Shown here piece by piece: positions 22,000 through 34,110 of a stretch of 64,000 bases of DNA. The translations under genes and the position numbers were made by a program. The notes under the pieces are model-generated. The model worked only from the letters and a program-made list of their open reading frames with translations, was not told where the DNA came from and did not search any database. How positions within the stretch are numbered: the first letter of the stretch is position 1; each line of letters opens with the position of its first letter. The DNA comes from Lactarius indigo (Eukaryota > Basidiomycota > Agaricomycetes > Russulales > Russulaceae): the NCBI GenBank assembly GCA_025766275.1, contig JAFKAC010000014.1, positions 1,364,001 to 1,428,000 of the forward strand. Direction: 5' to 3'.

Positions 22000-22820
22000 A
22001 ACGGCGGTTCAAACACTGCAGATCCCCTTGGCAGTATCTCCTTCGTTGTGGTTTACCTAAGCGCCAAGAGGCGTCTTCCCCGGCATCAGTGCGGCAACAA
22101 CGAGGACCACCGTTCACCCCTGTGTCTGCCAGTCATGAAGCTTGAAGGCCAGGGAGAGCTGCTGGTCAAGGGTTTACTCGTTCCCGTACGCGACCAGCAA
22201 CAACCTCGACGTCAATAAAGTTGGATTCATCGTCGCAAAGAATCAGGAATCTTTACGAATGACGTGGACCCCGATGCCGAGCTCTTCATGAAGACGGTCC
22301 CGCATAGAAGTCAGGCCGGCCGGGCGAGCTCTCGCAGCGTATGGCGCGCAAATGGCGCGTTGCCATCCCCTCTACCTTCAGACCATCCCGCATATCCATC
22401 GCTCTCGCGAACGGAGGCCGAACGCCAGCGCGGATTGCGTCACTGGCACCTTTTGCAGCAGTGATCACGTGAGCATCGTAAAACCCCGTACGCGAGCAAC
22501 AAACCGTGGTACCCCCTTTTTCATTAAAAACTGTGCGAAGTTTTCCATATAGTAGCAATCTATCGTGAAATCCTCATTGTTCTCTGCCATTGTCCTCCAC
22601 GAAGGACTCAAATTATGTCGAATTCAATTTGGTCTTTCAGTTGTCACTTTTGTCATTGAAACGCCTAGTCCTACTCTTATCCGCACGTTGCGCTTCCGTT
22701 TTTCGCTTGCGTTCCGGATATACGCCTTGTCTTTACACCTCCGTTTTCTTCCATATCCGTCACGGTGATTGCGGGGACCGCGTATCAGCTTCTTCTTGCT
22801 TGTCGTGGATACGGAACGGA
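22000..22820. other. No gene recognised
   Basis: Between unit A and the right inverted-repeat arm, short frames only, none with recognisable content. Confidence 0.4.
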
Positions 22821-22923
22821 AAGAAAAAACTGGAGGGTGTTCATATGGATACACGACATGGTACTATGTAACTAATAATAAAAGTGTATGGTCGTCCCCT
22901 AATCGTAATATGCGTCGTCAATC
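22821..22923 (-). repeat. Inverted repeat, right arm (~103 bp)
   Basis: Reverse complement of 13969-14070 with very few differences, ending gcgtcgtcaatc at the outer side. No matching short direct repeat was seen outside the two arms. Confidence 0.75.
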
Positions 22924-23066
22924 GTCACCGGGCCCCTCGTGCTAAGCATAAAATGGCATTAGCCCACCAACTGTGAGCATCTGTAACACCCAGGCGCGGC
23001 GGGACCTTTCAATCGAACAATTCCAGGTTAATAAAGTAAGAGACCTCCCTCCAGTGTTTGAACATC

Positions 23067-24699
23067 CTACGACCCAAATACGGCGATAGTGTGACCGGAG
23101 CGCTGGCGCATAGCGATGAACCGCTCAAACGATTTCGCCGGGAGGTCCTCCAGGTAAAGCGAGTGCAGGGCGGGCAACACCCCAGCGACCATCTCCCCCG
23201 TGGCGCGCTCGAGGGCGCCGGCCACGAGCCAGCCGGACCACCAAGTGACCCGCAGCGTTTCCACAGCGGCAAACGGACGGAGGAGTTCGAGCCACTCGAC
23301 GACCATGCCGTCTCTCCAGAGCGGGAGGCGAACGCGCTCGCAGATGGAGAGACGGCCGACGTCGGCGAGCGCGACGGAGGATCGGCTGAGCACGCGCGCC
23401 GCCTGCGAGACTTGCCGATCTAAGCCTATGCATGACATTTGAACGGTCAGGTGACTAATGCTGCGTCCACCGACGTGTCCGTCGCCGTCAAGGACGATGT
23501 GGACGATGTTACCGCGAAACTCTACACGCGCCTCGTTAAAGCGGGCTGGCTTGAGATCTGCCGTGCGGATGATGAACTGCGCGAGCTGGGCGAATTGGGT
23601 GACTTGAGCGTTCAAGGGCCCGATGTAGAATATTTGGAGGTCGTCGAGCCGAGGAGCGTCGATCTGGGCCACGAAGTCGTCCAGGTACTCGCTAGCACCC
23701 CGGAACACAAATGTCGTAAGAGCGGGAAAGACTGACCGCGTCGGAGGGACCGGCGAACTTTGAATGCGGAGGTGCCAACCACGGAATTCTATGAAAAGGG
23801 TTTCGAGCTTGGTCAGTGGGGCCAGACACGCGACGAGTTTCTCCGGCGCGATGCCACCATTGTAAGGTATATCGAAAAGTCGGAGAACGACCAGGTCACT
23901 GGTCGACGAAAGAAGCGTTGGCAATGCCGGATAGGGAATTCCGCTTATGCATATTTCCTCCAAACATGGAGCGGAACCACCTAAGAAAGCGTCGTCGAGG
24001 ACGGGCACGTTCGAATCCTTCGATGAGAGCCAAAGATGCGTCAGTGCCGGAAATGGCCTCTGCATCACCGTGGCCATTTTCTTCAACTGCAACTTGGTGA
24101 CAGTAAGCCTGACACGGCGCACACGATCGGGATGCCCAAGTGCAGCGATGACATTACTCTTGTCGTAAGGGGCGAGGCTCTTACTGTCAAGGTTCCCGGA
24201 CGTGGAGTAATCGATGTTTATAGGAAAGGCCGGCCAGCGGCGCAGATTCTTCCTGACGGGCGTTCTGTATGTGCAGATGAGTTGGAGGTCGAGACGGCGT
24301 GGCGACGAAAAAACGATTTGACGCCATCGTCGGCACACATGCGCCAATCTATGCCACTCCAACACGGGGCGAACGAGGATCCATCCAGCACTGCTGTCCG
24401 TCCGACAAAAGTCAAATATTTCAAGCAAGATTTCGTCTGGGAGAGAGTGGACTGTCAATGAGTGTATGCGGGTCTTGCCTGTGTCACCTAGGTCAGCAAG
24501 TCGTTGCACGTTGCACGCCCAAATGGGAACCCTAAGACGTACCTCCAGCCGATAATTTCCCCCATTCCCCACGAAAACTCTCAGGAAACACCCTAATGTC
24601 GATGTCCTTGTGATGATTATGTGCCGCTGTTGAAGTGGCACGAGCGACCGAACGAGGAGAGTTGGTATCAGTCGACCGGAAGAGCGAGCGAGCGATCGT
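23067..24699 (-). CDS. F-box protein (F-box/LRR-like), paralogue 1
   Basis: The main exon 24487-23067 encodes the F-box (SLPDEILLEIFDFCR ... WHRLAHVCRRWRQIVFSSP) followed by about 350 residues with LRR-like spacing (LTHLWLSS, LVVLRLFDIPY, LETLFIEF, LHSLYLED), typical of the large Agaricomycete F-box family. A 55-nt intron (24488-24542) joins an upstream exon at 24543-24699 (FRGEWGKLSAG). That exon has no in-frame ATG, so the true start lies further upstream or this 5' end is lost. F-box proteins usually recruit substrates to SCF ubiquitin ligases; no substrate can be inferred. Paralogues at 53231, 56649 and 59590 share the order and the intron position. Confidence 0.75.
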
Positions 24700-26906
24700 C
24701 TGAGAGGAAGAGCTAAATGGATAATAGTATTAGACCAGCAAGTTACGAATTAGAGCCGGGACATACCGACGAGGGCATTTTGATAGATACATGGGGGATA
24801 TCAAGAGGAAGAAGCGACGGATATTGTAGGTACTGGTGCACGGACACACCCTACGAGCGGCGACCGGTAATCCTGTGCAAATGCGGAAGAAGGCAAGGAA
24901 GAAGGTGGCACACCGCATGCGAATTACAGTCCAGCACGTGTCCACCGTCAAACACCGCTTTGGACACAATCTCACCGGAAGAACCGGGGGGGATCCGGAC
25001 GAGGCAGGCAAATCATCTGAAGCAGATACGATCTACGAAGCTCGTCATCCAATACACAATCTGTTGGATAACGAAAACCTCTGTCTAAGCGAGCCCGAGG
25101 AACGTTCGGTTTCGGGACCGCCCGACCCGAACACGTCACCTGACTGCCCAGGCTTGGTGCATCACGTGATGCTTCCCCACCGTACCGTACGGTATTTCTC
25201 TTGAACATTGTGGCTTCTTTCTCTCCCTCGGGCATCGAAGAAGCTTTGGTGTGTACAACAATTCAATCGAAAGCTTCCATGACTGTATACTTGTTATACA
25301 TCGTGCGCGACTCGGACGAGTGGCGGTACGATTGCCGTACAGGCTCACGGCGGAGAAAGCTCAGAAGGTGCCGCACTGATCTAATGCCTGGCGTGGGGAG
25401 CTCACTTCCTTTGTAGTACGTGTTATAAAATACAGGCGAGCTTCCTGCCCGTAAGCTTGGCAGTTCGTCGCGTCGTCTTTGCGACCCACACCCCACTGAG
25501 ACTTGTTTACTCTCTTGTCTGTCTCTCGCCATTTCTCACGTCGCTCGCTTCGACGACCACCTACATCGGAAAATATCCCACCCACTCTTTGACACGTTGT
25601 ACGATCCAATGACCACCTCAATCTCCTGTCACTGCAACTAACCGCAATTAGTGTAAATGTGGACGTTCTTCGGCCTCAAAGGGCAGAGCCCACGTCTCCT
25701 GATGAGCTTGCTGACAACGATTACCTGGCGCCTTCCTGGGCCTTACAAATCTCATCACCCAAGGACCGCATCGTGAGTCTCGATGTACCACTTGCGCTGC
25801 GGATGATCTCATAGTACATCCACATCAGATGAATTATTAATTCTCCGCGCGCCATACAGTGCAGTGCGCCTTGGATTGCGACGACGCCGGTCTGGACAAT
25901 GACATCAAGTTTCAAGTGCGTTCCCCCATCAGGTCTCTTTTACCCCCATACTTCTGAGAAGCACGCGTCGTCTCCGTAATGACACTGAGGTCACCTCATT
26001 AGGTGACCATGGAGTTTGGTTAAGACCGGTATCGCCATTGCTGCTCACGAGATGTCTCTAGAGGGACATGCAATTGCATATTTTGGCTGGTCTCGTGCTC
26101 ACAGCGTTTGGTAGAGCGATTCTACTCCATTCGATGGCAGGACATCTTCGGCCCAATCGGACACTTGGGATGTCCTGATAGGCCCAGCAAGTCCGCATGT
26201 TGGCACCCCAGCAGAGAAGCCTGGAGTCCTATCGAATGCACACGAGAGTCCGAGTTTAGATAGAGGTGTTGATGCATTGACAGTGATGTGTCATCGATGT
26301 TCCACTGGCACCGTGTATTTTTCACACCTACGTTCCAGAGATGACATCACTGTCGTCCTGATGCACGGCTTGTCGTTTGTCAATGAAATCTCCTTTGCTC
26401 GTTGCAAATGAGGAAGGTTACACGACTATGAGAGTTCTATTAAGGGCTCCCCGAAGCCTCGCCCGGCCCCCGGGACGGCTCGTGGGTGCTGGCAACGAAG
26501 AGGCCGAGACCCGAGGATCAACGAAAGCAGGGATACCCGCACTTGGCCAGGGTTGGGTCAGGTACTCTCCCCTGCAAGCGCTGGAAGGATGGGAGGAACA
26601 CGTGTTCCGAGGGCTGTTGTCTGGCAGTTCCGGGGAAATACAACCTCTCCACCGGAGCAGAACAGCCTTTTATATAATGAAGAAATAAGTGGGGGAATTG
26701 CTGTGGTTTTGTGGAACTGTTGACGCGATTATAACCTCGACGGCTGCGAGCCCATTTGGTTGACCGTTTTGCCACGCCGCCCTGACCGCCCATCGGCACG
26801 ATCCCCAACTCCTCCCAACTTGTTCTCCAGCGACGACGACGGTGACCATCACCCACATTTGAGGCCCCATTTTCTTCCCTTCTCCTTGTTTTTTTTTCCT
26901 ATCGTT
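24700..26906. other. Intergenic, no gene recognised
   Basis: 2.2 kb between the F-box gene and ATG4. Frames of up to 123 codons overlap on both strands without recognised domains or splice support. The right end (about 26875-26906) is a T/C-rich tract leading into the ATG4 start and is probably its promoter and leader. Confidence 0.45.
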
Positions 26907-29900
26907 ATGTCTTCGAAACCCCGTCACTCAGCTTCGGCCTCCACGCCTTCCAACTCCTCCAAATTACCCAAGTTCCTCCAATCCAAGCAGACCCGCGACA
27001 GGTCCAGGTCCATGGTCGACCCCGCCAGTGGCAGCAGCAGCGTCGTCCGTTCGTCCTCGCATAACTCCAGTGTCATTTTAGAAGCACAAGCTTCTCCTTC
27101 ATCCTCGCAAACTCCGAGACGCTCCCTCATGCGCAAGGCGAGTAAGCTGTCGGGCGTCAAGGAGGCTTCTTCCCCACCGCACGACGCCGACCTTTCTGAA
27201 GATTTGAGTACAGCTGATGACAGCACGGACGAGCCGCCCATCATCGTAGAGCCGGTCTCCCCACGAGTGAGGATGCGTTCAGAGCGCCCGCTCAGCTCTG
27301 TGTCCGATAATCATCTTTCTTATTACCAGTCATCACCATCACACTCTACAACACGCCTCTCCGACATCCCCACCCGTCTCTCTGGCTGGTTTCAACACGC
27401 CTTCAACTCTTCCTCCACAGATCTTACCCTTCCCCATCTCATCAATACCGGCCACATACCCCCTGCCTCCAATTCCCCCAAGGGCAAGTCCTCCGCACTA
27501 TTGACCGCCGCAAAACACGGCAAAGGCCACCTCGACAAGGCAATGCGCTACCTCCTCGACAGCGATTCCACCCCCGACAAGTGCACCGAACCAATTTGGC
27601 TCCTTGGCGTGCTACACCCCGGCTATGAACCTCCTCCAGCCGAACCTGCCTCACCCACGCTCTCACGGAGCGGTTCCGTCAACTCAAGGCGGGCATCCTC
27701 CTTCCGTACCACCACATCTTCCACAGTGACAGCTGCCCCTATCGGCAGCAACGCCCTCTCTTCATCCCAAACGTCATCATCCTCCAAAAATCCAGCCGCG
27801 CATTGGCCACCTGAATTCTATGCCGATTTTACGTCACGCGTCTGGATCACATATCGCTCCCACTTTCACCCCATCCGTGACTCGTCACTCACCGTCCTCG
27901 AGCGCGAACAGGCCGAAGCCGCCGCAGCCGCAGCGGCCGGATCTCCAACGCCGATCTCCTCCAGTCCTCCATCAAAACGTTGGTGGCCAGGTGGCGAGAA
28001 GGGATGGACAAGCGACGCAGGTTGGGGTTGTATGCTGCGAACGGGGCAATCGTTGCTTGCGACCGCGCTCGTACATCTACATCTAGGACGAGGTGCGTGA
28101 TATTATTTTTCTTTCATTTTTCCCTCCCCTGACCTTCTCCGTAGACTGGCGGCGTCCCCCCCATCCCGTGTATACCGCAGATTATGCAACCTACGTCCAA
28201 ATCCTCACATGGTTCTTTGATTCGCCATCCCCGCTGTGCCCGTTCAGCGTGCACAGAATGGCGCTGGCAGGAAAGGAGCTTGGGAAGGATGTCGGGCAAT
28301 GGTTTGGGCCGAGTACCGCCGCAGGCGCGATCAAGTGCGTAAATGTTGCCATCGTTGCCGATAGAATGTTGACGTCTCTTCAGATCCTTGGTCCAGAATT
28401 TCCCTGAAGCATCGCTCGGCGTTTCTGTCGCGGTTGACGGCCAGATCTTCCAGACCGATGTGTACTCGGCATCACATCCGCCCACCCAATCTCCTCGTCC
28501 CCGCAAGCTGTCAAGATGGGGAGGGCGTGCAGTCGTCGTCCTCATCGGTATTCGGCTTGGCATCGACGGCGTCAACCCGGTCTATTACGACACAATAAAG
28601 GTGTGTGATTCACCTCACTTTTCACGTGCTTCAACCAACGTCAATAAAGGCGCTGTACACATTCCCGCAATTAATTGGCATAGCGGGCGGCCGTCCATCG
28701 TCATCGTATTACTTCGTCGGTTCACAGGCGGACAATTTGTTTTACTTGGATCCCCACCATTCTCGTGCGACAATTGTGTTGCGACCACCCCCGCAGAGTG
28801 CTGAGCGTGAACGCGGGATCCCGATTAGGCAAGCCACGCCTGAGAGGGGGTCAGTGTCACCCCCCGGTCATCATCGTTCCCCGACGTCGCCCGCATCGAG
28901 CCGCACAGGTTCCTCTACTTTTTCATACCATGCTCCTTCGCCGTCCCCCCTATCAAAGCAACTGTCGACAAGCAGCTCCTCCTCGGGAGGCGCACACGTT
29001 CGTTGGCACTCTACCGGCGCGAATGGCGGCGGGGGGTCAGATTTGTCTGGCCCAGCGAGTGACGTGGGCTTGGATACCACCCAAATGCACTACGTGACAG
29101 CATACAGTGCCACGGACCTTCGGACGTTCCACTGCGAGCGCGTGCGCAAAATGCCGCTCTCGGGGCTTGATCCGAGCATGCTCATCGGATTTCTGTGCAA
29201 GACGGAGGCAGACTGGATCGACCTTCGACGCAGAGTGGCAGAGGTATGCAGCCTTGATATGTGTACCGTGGATTAAAAAAAAAATACTAATTGCGGGACA
29301 TAGTTATTCAAGAATCACAAAACGATCTTCTCTATCGTTGACGAGCCGCCATCATGGTCAGACGCAGATGACAGTCTCGAGTCGATGTCCGATCCCGACG
29401 AGGAAGAGGACATGCCTGACGATAAGGACTCATCGCGCTCGGGCGTTGGTGACGAGGACGGGGATACGCACGAAGACGAGGACGAGGAGGATTCCGATGG
29501 CGACTTTTTCGATGCAGGCGAGGGCGCCATCATCGGCGATCGGTTCTCTTTACGCGCGGCATCAGAGAGCGGCCAGAGCGGAGGCGGCACGGAAGACGAC
29601 CCCGTAGGGCCCGTCACCCCCAGCGCAGCCGCACCGATGTCCGGCGGGACGACGATCTCACGAAAGCCGAACGCGGTCGACTTTTCACGCACGATATCCG
29701 CAGATTCCGGCGACCTCGACGACGACGAAGAATGGGTCGACCCGACGCCGATACCCGCGACCCCACTCGAGCCCGTCCCGCCCGCCGCATCGTTCCCGCC
29801 ACCGATGGCGATGGCCAAGACCAAGTCGTCGAGCAGCGCAAAGAGCCGCAAGCGTAAAGAGGCGCGTGCGACGGTTCCCGTGCCGTTCCCGTCGAGCGTG

Positions 29901-30059
29901 GTGGAGGGCACGGCGGAGGACCGCCCGCGGCGCGTGCCGCAGATGAGCACGGCGCGGGGGCGCGATGGTGGGCGCACGCAGAGCGGTGGGGTCAAGGGCG
30001 TCATTACGCCGGATCCTGGGCCGGCTGAGCCTGACGACCCCGATGTGGACGATTTCTAG
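26907..30059 (+). CDS. ATG4: Autophagy cysteine protease ATG4 (peptidase C54), 980 aa
   Basis: Exons 26907-28092, 28145-28334, 28384-28600, 28650-29243 and 29304-30059; introns of 49-60 nt, phases consistent, stop TAG. The catalytic cysteine is Cys375 in [17 protein letters not shown]. The Asp/His pair is Asp565 and His567 in YLDPHH. The protein processes Atg8 at its C-terminal glycine and delipidates Atg8-PE, so acts in the cytoplasm on autophagosome biogenesis. It is long compared with yeast Atg4 (about 500 aa) because of a Ser/Pro-rich N-terminal ~210 residues, a Ser-rich insert with a poly-Ala run before the cysteine, a Pro/Ser insert after the DPH motif and an acidic, disordered C-terminal ~240 residues. 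I preferred the ATG at 26907, following the T/C tract, over an in-frame upstream ATG at 26760 whose extension looks like untranslated sequence. Confidence 0.93.
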
Positions 30060-33000
30060 TGGCACTTCCTCTGCCCGCCCCCATTTTTCACTTTTTCCTT
30101 CTTTCTTTTCTTTTTCTTTGACCTGCTCTCCTTCGCTTGTATAGTACTGTGGCGTTTTTCCCCCAGCGCTGCATCAATTCTCGCTCTAAACCAGTAGCAG
30201 CAGCACCGTTTGTCCCTCGAGAGCTTTTCTATTTTCTTCCTCTTTTTTTTCCAGAGATCTGCGCACAGTGCCTTTCCATTGTTGTTTCGGGGCTGGTGTG
30301 CAAGGCAACGTAGTGTGTATGTGTGTAGTGCTCTCATCTGGACTTAGAAGAACAGTTATACCCCTGTGCTGTGCATCGTCGTTTGAAAGAGAGGCTTCAC
30401 GAGTTTGGGGGGGGCGAGCGTCGATTGTATTGTGATACCGATTCGCGGTGTAAGCCTTCGATGGCGCAACGCCGCTTGGCGCATAACGAAAATAATAAAA
30501 AAACGCTGTTCTCACTTTCGGCTGGCATTCTCGCCTACGCCACGACGCATTACTAGTGCTAAACCCCGTCGCCAATCCAGAAATGTGGGCCATGACGTCT
30601 CTGCCCTGCTGCGGTATTGCTGGCAAGAAAAAGCCGCGGCGGTGCCGGCCTGCAGTAGAAGTTCGACTACTGGTATTTATCTTTCGCTGGAGAAGGAGGG
30701 TTTTTTTTCCTGATGCAACAGCCCGTGGGGAACTGTAAAGCCCATTGTCGAGCATCAGCTATTACCTCCAACTTGTCGTCCCGAGTGCCGCGACCTATAT
30801 AGAGAGTCAACCAAGGTCGAAAAAAATGAAAAGAGACACGAGTCTGGCAGGGGGAGGGCACGCGTAGTCCCACGATAGCGACGGGGAACCTATCGGTCAC
30901 ACCTCGGGTTCGAGCCAGACGTACAGTATTGTCGTTGGGGCTGTCACCGTACTATAACCAAGGGGCTAAGCCGAACGGGGGGGGGTTCCTCTCTTTTTGA
31001 AAACCGCTTATGTAGTGATTCAACAGCGTAATAAGTAACGCCTAGCTAAGAAATGTGTGTTTGGTGATCAGCCCGAAAGACGACGTAGAAGGGGGGTAAA
31101 AGACGCACAGAAGTCGTGTCGCTCGTGGTCGCGTATTTCCTGTACAGAACAAGACACGAACTTGACCGCCTGTGCACGGAGATTGTAAGGGGGGGATTTC
31201 GCGGGCCATTACGACTACCAAATACAATCTGGCACGGCGTTACGCCCTAGTCTGGCAAAAAAAGTCGCACTCGAATGCGTGCGTACGATCATGCTGCTCG
31301 ACAGTCCGAGTGGAAGCTAAGATACCGTTCCGTACGTCATGGCCCCAGTTGAGGCCTCGAGGTCGTACCTGCCGTTGACCCGCCTTTATCCGTTGAGTGC
31401 AGAATTCCCTTGTAAAGCCTTGCAGGTCCTCCGGGCTCGGTGCTATGCGAAAACCCGCAATCTCGAGCGCTTTCTGGTCCACTATGGCTGCACTGGTAGT
31501 ACTGTACAGCCAGCGCACGCCCAGGTTACAGGCCTGCGGATGTCAACGGCCCGATTCTCGGGCCGTTCTTTCATCACGTGATGTGCTATTCACTTTTCGA
31601 CCTCTTCCGGAGTCAACTTGGAGTAGTTTCCTTCAGTACTGTACTCTCAATGGATCGATTGTGTTCGACATTAGCTCAAGCGGAGACTACTATCCCATCC
31701 AATTTAAGCATTTATTCTTCACCTCAGGTCATGCCTTGGGTCGTGCCTCAGGCCACCATGTTGGAAGGTATGCGTTCACTTGTGCGCTTGCTTGTGCGTT
31801 CATTCGAAAAAATAGTCTATGAACCGGCCACCCAACGAATCAGTCGACTCTCCGTGCTTTTTCGTCATGGTAGCGTTGCAGCCTTCGACAGCACGGAGGG
31901 ACAAACCCAGTTGGAGCGGCAGTGCGCTAGTCTGTGCGAACAGCGAATTCGATGGCAGCATTGGACAGGGTTTGACGAGTGAGACAAGTTGGGCGACAGG
32001 GTCTGAGTAGCAGACGTAATGCGCGAGAATGCGAGCACCACAGTGGCGCGTGCGTGCGTGCGTGCATGCGTGCGTACGGCTGCCCGGCCATCCTGCGGTC
32101 TCCGGTGTTGTAAGTCGCGGAGACGAAGGGACGACGTGGGTCCACTAGGAGAGAGAGAGAGAGAGCGCCAGTTTTCACCCTCATGACGCAATGCAACAGG
32201 GGCCATCGGGACCCCGCGCAGGGTCAACTTCGAGGGGGGGTCTGAGAGCCTGAGGGTTTTCCCCAGCGGGCGGTAGTGGGCACAATGACACGTGGGCCAT
32301 TTTTGTAGACGCGCAGCAAGTTAGTTAATCCGTACTTTGTAACGAGCTCCCCCGCATAACCCTGATCCGGCCCGCCAGTGCTGTGCGTTGCGATACGCGG
32401 GGGCACAGGAGCGGAGGGACGGGACGGGACGGGACGCGGCTGCGCTCCGACGAGCCGAGCTGGGGTCCCGCAGCACGTGCCTCGGGCTGCCCTGCCTGTG
32501 CTACTGCCAGTGAGGGGGGGGACGAGCCTGAGAGTGGCGGCACGGATCATCATCTCGTTGAACGCCGGTACACGCGACGCCGGCCGTTCGCAGTGCTGGA
32601 GCTGCGTATCCGTGGTGTGCTCGTGGGTGGGCCTCCGTCCTTGGAATCGTCGCAGCGGTGCTCGTAAAATCAGGATGACATTCGAGATCATCGCTCGCGT
32701 ACGTTAGGTATGTACGTCCGTAAACGAATGTGCCGCATGCACACCAGGGGCCCCTCGTCGATGCCCCGCGCCCGTCCTCGCACTCGTATCCTGCGTGGGG
32801 AGGGGTTTTTTTTTTACAAGGGGAGATGAGAGGAACTGGATGCAGAGTCCCCAATTTCCTGCGCACACCCCATCCCGTCTGCGTCTGTCCCCCCCCCCCC
32901 CCATCGCGAAGAAGGGCAGGTAAGAGGACCTTGCAAAGCAACTTCAAGTCGAAAATAGAGGACTAATTTCCGTCTTGGCGTGCACGACGAAACTAATCGT

Positions 33001-34110
33001 TCTCCCCCAAAAGAATCGTGGTTTTACAGAGGGGTAAGTTGGGGGTGGTTTTTGGATCGATCCCCCCCCCCCCCAGCAGGCCATCCATGCCTTTCAAGCA
33101 CGTCGCGCACGCAAGTCGTGCGGTGGGTGGGTGAGGGAAGGATGGTACAGTAGCACGAGCAAAAACGGAGTCGACACGCTCAAGCCGCGTACATTTCATG
33201 CAACGACACACGGTGTCGACCTCGCTGGTGCTCGTTCTCGGTAGCTATCTTGACGGAACGGATGACACGAGTGGGCCGTGCACGTAAAACGCCATTCAAT
33301 CCCGTTCGTCCGAGCTTGTTTGGACTCTATGGCCGTTTGAATCGGAAGCACCTGCAAGCCGCCGAAAAAGGTGGTGAGTGGATACGGTGACAATGGAATG
33401 ATCATGCGTGCACACATACTATATGCGACCACCAACCCAAGTGATTTCACCCAAAAAAAATTAGCAATCACAAGGAAAAGACTAGAATGCCGAGTGTGAG
33501 CACTCCTTTGCCCTGAAAATAGAATGTGGGAAGTGGAAGCGGAATGGAGAACGGGGACATGTCACGATCGTCTTCACGTTCACGTTCGCGTCTTCCATCC
33601 CGTCCGCTCTGTTCCGCCCTATTAGACAATAAGGCAGGCAGATACGGTCAATGAAGGGTGTGAGTGATGAAGAAACAGCGTTCTTCCTCATCTTAATCAC
33701 GGTTTTGCACACAGGTCTGGGCTTCTGAGCGCTTGCCGTGATGGTGTGTGCCTGAAGGGTGGTCATAACGGTGCAAAAAAGGTCGGTCACACACACTGTG
33801 TCAGAGTGAATTTCATAGTCAGGGACTAATATTCCTTTGAGAATATTATAATAGATTTACTAGTAGGGTGCATTGTGGGGGACAAAGGCACGCAGAGAGA
33901 TCACATGGAGGACCAAAGCGTACACGAGGCATAAAGCGAACGCGCCAAAGCAGCAATGCGGCGCGGCAAACCCCGGAGCTCTGTGTCTGTGCTCGTTTGT
34001 GTCTTCTGTCGCCCGGCCTATTGTGGACCCCACGTGTAGGGTATCAAAATTGCCATAAGAGCCCCGCACAAAGTCTCCGGGATATCCATCATTCACTTCC
34101 CATTCGCGCT
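30060..34110. other. 4-kb gene-poor spacer with homopolymers and microsatellites
   Basis: No supported gene. Frames such as 30186-30755 on the minus strand lack domains and splice logic. Visible low-complexity tracts include (gcgt)n-like repeats near 32046-32076, (ga)n at 32150-32164, C16 at 32890 and C14 at 33062. The last few hundred bases are presumably the LPMO promoter. Confidence 0.45.

Noticed and set aside
13960..22933. Target duplication outside the 102-bp inverted repeats
   Set aside because: The bases outside (cccactgg and gtcaccgg) are not a direct repeat.
29315..30065. 229-codon minus-strand frame opposite the ATG4 tail
   Set aside because: Ser-rich antisense of the acidic tail; the plus-strand frame continues the ATG4 gene in phase.
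30186..30755. 189-codon minus-strand frame downstream of ATG4
   Set aside because: No family resemblance; starts and ends in low-complexity tracts.
30895..30925. ggttcgagcc as a possible tRNA B box
   Set aside because: No matching A box or acceptor stem could be drawn around it.
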